A DNA stretch of 6,686 nucleotides, from NCBI GenBank assembly GCA_031425275.1, contig JANPJA010000106.1, positions 1-6,686 of the forward strand. Direction: 5' to 3'. This DNA is from JAIVGV01 sp031425275 (lineage in GTDB: Bacteria > Acidobacteriota > Blastocatellia > Pyrinomonadales > Pyrinomonadaceae). The translations under genes were made by a program, and so were the position numbers. Within the stretch, counting starts at the first letter, position 1; each line of letters starts with the position of its first letter. The notes under the pieces are model-generated. The model was given only the letters and a program-made list of their open reading frames with translations, searched no databases and was not told the DNA's origin. Positions 5,165-6,686 of the stretch are shown here, one piece after another.

Positions 5165-6568
5165 ATGAGGGGACGAGGGGAAGAACTTAAAGGGCGAAGC
5201 GATGCTCACGCACTACTAACTTGCGCCCGCCCGTCTCTCCGACACCGCCTCGTCCCGCGCGTCGTCATCTTCTCGCTGCTCCTACTGCTCCCCGCCCTGT
5301 TCCCCGTTCGCACGCCGACTTCGGCGGCCGCCGACACGACTACTCTTTCGCTCGACACGCGCGACGGACGCCTCGCCGTCTTCGACGACGTGTGGGGAAC
5401 CATCGGCGAGCGTTACTACGATCCGAAGCTCGGCGGCGTGGACTGGGGGGCGCAGCGCGAGTGCTTCCGCCCGCTCGCGGGCGCGGCCGCGAGCCGGGTC
5501 GAGTTCTACGCGATCCTGCGCCGCATGATCGGCTCCCTGCGCGACGCGCACACGCGCGTCTTCGCCCCCGAAGAGCGCACCGAATGGCACCGGCCCGTCT
5601 ACACGAGCGTCGGGCTGTCGCTCCGCGAGATCGAGGGCGAACTGCTCGTCACGCACGTCGAGCGCGGGTCGGACGCGGAGCGCGCCGGCGTGCGGGCGGG
5701 CGACGCGCTGCTCACCATCGACGGCCGGCACGCCGGCGAACTGCTCTCGCGCCGCCTCGCGGACGCCCCCGCCGACTCGCAAAATTCTTCGGCGCGGCTC
5801 GGCGCGACCTCCCGCCTCTTCGACGGGGCGCGCGACACAATCGTCGAGTTGCGCTTCGCCGATTCCCGCGACACCACGCGCACGCGGCTCGTCCGCCTGC
5901 GCCGCAGTTTGCGCACGCGCTCGCCCGCGCTCACCGTCCGCCGCGACGAGGGCGCGGCCGTCGTCTCGTTCAACTTCTTCACGCGGGAGATCGCCGTCGA
6001 GCTGATGCGCTCGTTCCGCGAGCGCAAAGAATTGCGCGCGGCCCGCGGCCTCGTCGTCGATTTGCGCGAGAACGGCGGCGGCGACGCCGAAGCCATGATC
6101 GACATCGCCTCGGCCTTCCTGCCGGCGGGGACGGGCCTCGGCGAGTTCCGCGACCGCGGCGGCGAAGTGGCCGCCGCCCCGCACACGCGCCGCGCCATGC
6201 TGCTCGCCGCCGACGCGGTCGCCAACTTCAACGGCCCCGTCGTCGTCCTGACCGGCCCGCGCACGGCGAGCGCGGCCGAGATTTTCGCCGCCGCCTTGCA
6301 GGAGCGCGGCCGCGCGCGCGTCTTGGGCGAACCGACCTGCGGCTGCGTGCTCGCCATCCGCCGCCGCCACGTGCTGCCCGACGGCGGAGTCCTCGACATC
6401 TCCGAGATGGACTATCGCACGGCCGGCGCGCGCCGCCTCGAAGGCGCTGGCGTCACGCCCGACGAAGCCATCGGCCTCACGCGCCGCGACATCGAAGCGG
6501 GCCGCGACCCTGCCCTCTCGCTCGCCCTCTCGCGCCTGAAATCCGCGGGCGACAAACAGCAACGATGA
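5165..6568 (+). CDS. Exported PDZ-containing S41 peptidase lacking the catalytic lysine
   Basis: The 467-residue protein has a basic N-terminal stretch and a hydrophobic signal segment (about 30-47), with possible cleavage near AAA (54-56); the 29-residue n-region is long, but no later start exists before the segment. Residues 68-145 are the S41 N-terminal region, with DAHT (127-130) containing H129. A PDZ domain spans about 148-195 (AERAGVRAGDALLTIDG). The protease core spans about 255-440: LVVDLRENGGGD (296-307), TASAAEIFAAALQERG (367-382) with the nucleophile S369, GEPTCGC (388-394), and the EGAGVTPDE motif (426-434). In CtpA/Prc enzymes the base is a Lys about 25 residues after Ser; here that position is C394. 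H129, S369 and E426 could serve instead, as in tricorn/S41B peptidases. It is likely periplasmic. The second gene of an operon with the TonB-C protein, it ends inside a repeat that supplies its stop codon. Confidence 0.9.
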   Translation: MRGRGEELKGRSDAHALLTCARPSLRHRLVPRVVIFSLLLLLPALFPVRTPTSAAADTTTLSLDTRDGRLAVFDDVWGTIGERYYDPKLGGVDWGAQRECFRPLAGAAASRVEFYAILRRMIGSLRDAHTRVFAPEERTEWHRPVYTSVGLSLREIEGELLVTHVERGSDAERAGVRAGDALLTIDGRHAGELLSRRLADAPADSQNSSARLGATSRLFDGARDTIVELRFADSRDTTRTRLVRLRRSLRTRSPALTVRRDEGAAVVSFNFFTREIAVELMRSFRERKELRAARGLVVDLRENGGGDAEAMIDIASAFLPAGTGLGEFRDRGGEVAAAPHTRRAMLLAADAVANFNGPVVVLTGPRTASAAEIFAAALQERGRARVLGEPTCGCVLAIRRRHVLPDGGVLDISEMDYRTAGARRLEGAGVTPDEAIGLTRRDIEAGRDPALSLALSRLKSAGDKQQR

Positions 6569-6595
6569 ACGCGGAACGATGAACGCGGAATGAAA
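6561..6595. repeat. Tandem 7-bp words (AACGATG/AACGCGG) overlapping the end of the peptidase gene
   Basis: AACGATGAACGCGG occurs twice in direct tandem (6561-6574, 6575-6588) and is followed by AATGAAA. Each 14-mer is two related 7-bp words, AACGATG and AACGCGG. Another AACGATG lies at 6624-6630. The repeat begins within the last two sense codons of the S41 peptidase and supplies its TGA stop (6566-6568). By analogy with the elements at 526-624 and 2603-2723, this may be the left arm of an inverted repeat whose right arm is beyond the window. Confidence 0.75.
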
Positions 6596-6686
6596 ACAGT
6601 CGGCGCTCAGCGGCCGGCGGATGAACGATGAAGGCGTGGGCGGTCAAGTTGTTAGGGCACGCCGTCAGAGTTGAAAGTTAGGCGGT
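6596..6686. other. Unassigned sequence at the window end
   Basis: About 90 nt remain after the tandem words. They include one more AACGATG copy (6624-6630) and two GTTAGGG/GTTAGGC heptamers (6651-6657, 6677-6683). I see no gene start with a ribosome-binding site and no tRNA. Confidence 0.4.

Noticed and set aside
6641..6660. Resemblance of GGTCAAGTTGTTAGGGC to the 5' end of 23S rRNA
   Set aside because: The match stops after about 18 bases, and the conserved sequence that should follow (CACGGTGGATGCC) is absent.
6651..6683. GTTAGGG and GTTAGGC heptamers resembling integron attC core sites
   Set aside because: No matching RYYYAAC partner with a proper stem is visible on either strand in the window, and no integrase or cassette gene is present.

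Overview
This is a GC-rich bacterial chromosomal window with five genes or gene parts on the + strand and one on the - strand. No phage, plasmid or insertion-sequence transposase gene is visible. Single-core EF-Ts, a stand-alone GTP cyclohydrolase II, an FHA-GGDEF protein, and a secreted TonB-C protein coupled to an S41 peptidase, separated by word-like inverted repeats, suggest a Gram-negative soil-type bacterium. My best guess is Acidobacteriota, perhaps Blastocatellia. That is inference from gene style, not a database match.

Layout: (1) 1-526, the 3' part of tsf (elongation factor Ts). (2) 526-624, a near-perfect inverted repeat built from a 7-bp word, between tsf and the convergent next gene. 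(3) 634-1656 on the - strand, an FHA + GGDEF cyclic-dinucleotide synthase whose guanine-specificity Asp is Ser, the change known from Hypr (cGAMP-forming) GGDEF enzymes. (4) 1657-1956, a divergent promoter region with a perfect TATAAT box facing ribA and a roughly 150-nt structured leader. (5) 1957-2598, ribA. (6) 2603-2723, a second inverted repeat made of 7-bp words. (7) 2761-4089, an HD-domain phosphohydrolase of the SAMHD1/YwfO type. (8) 4112-4249, a REPIN-like pair of GTAG-headed palindromes in inverted orientation, ending 6 nt before the next start codon. (9) 4256-5158 and 5165-6568, a two-gene operon: an exported CsgG/TolB-like + TonB-C protein, translationally coupled to an exported PDZ-containing S41 peptidase that lacks the usual catalytic lysine. 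(10) 6561-6686, 7-bp tandem words that begin inside the last codons of the peptidase gene, then unassigned sequence.

The genes are mostly independent housekeeping or signalling units: translation, riboflavin precursor synthesis, nucleotide hydrolysis and second-messenger synthesis. The only clear operon is the last pair, which probably acts in the periplasm or cell envelope. The most unusual features are the Hypr-like GGDEF substitution and the short inverted or tandem repeat elements. Of the five gaps, only the divergent ribA promoter region and the 6-nt operon junction lack such an element, and three of the four elements share a 7-bp period although their words differ.
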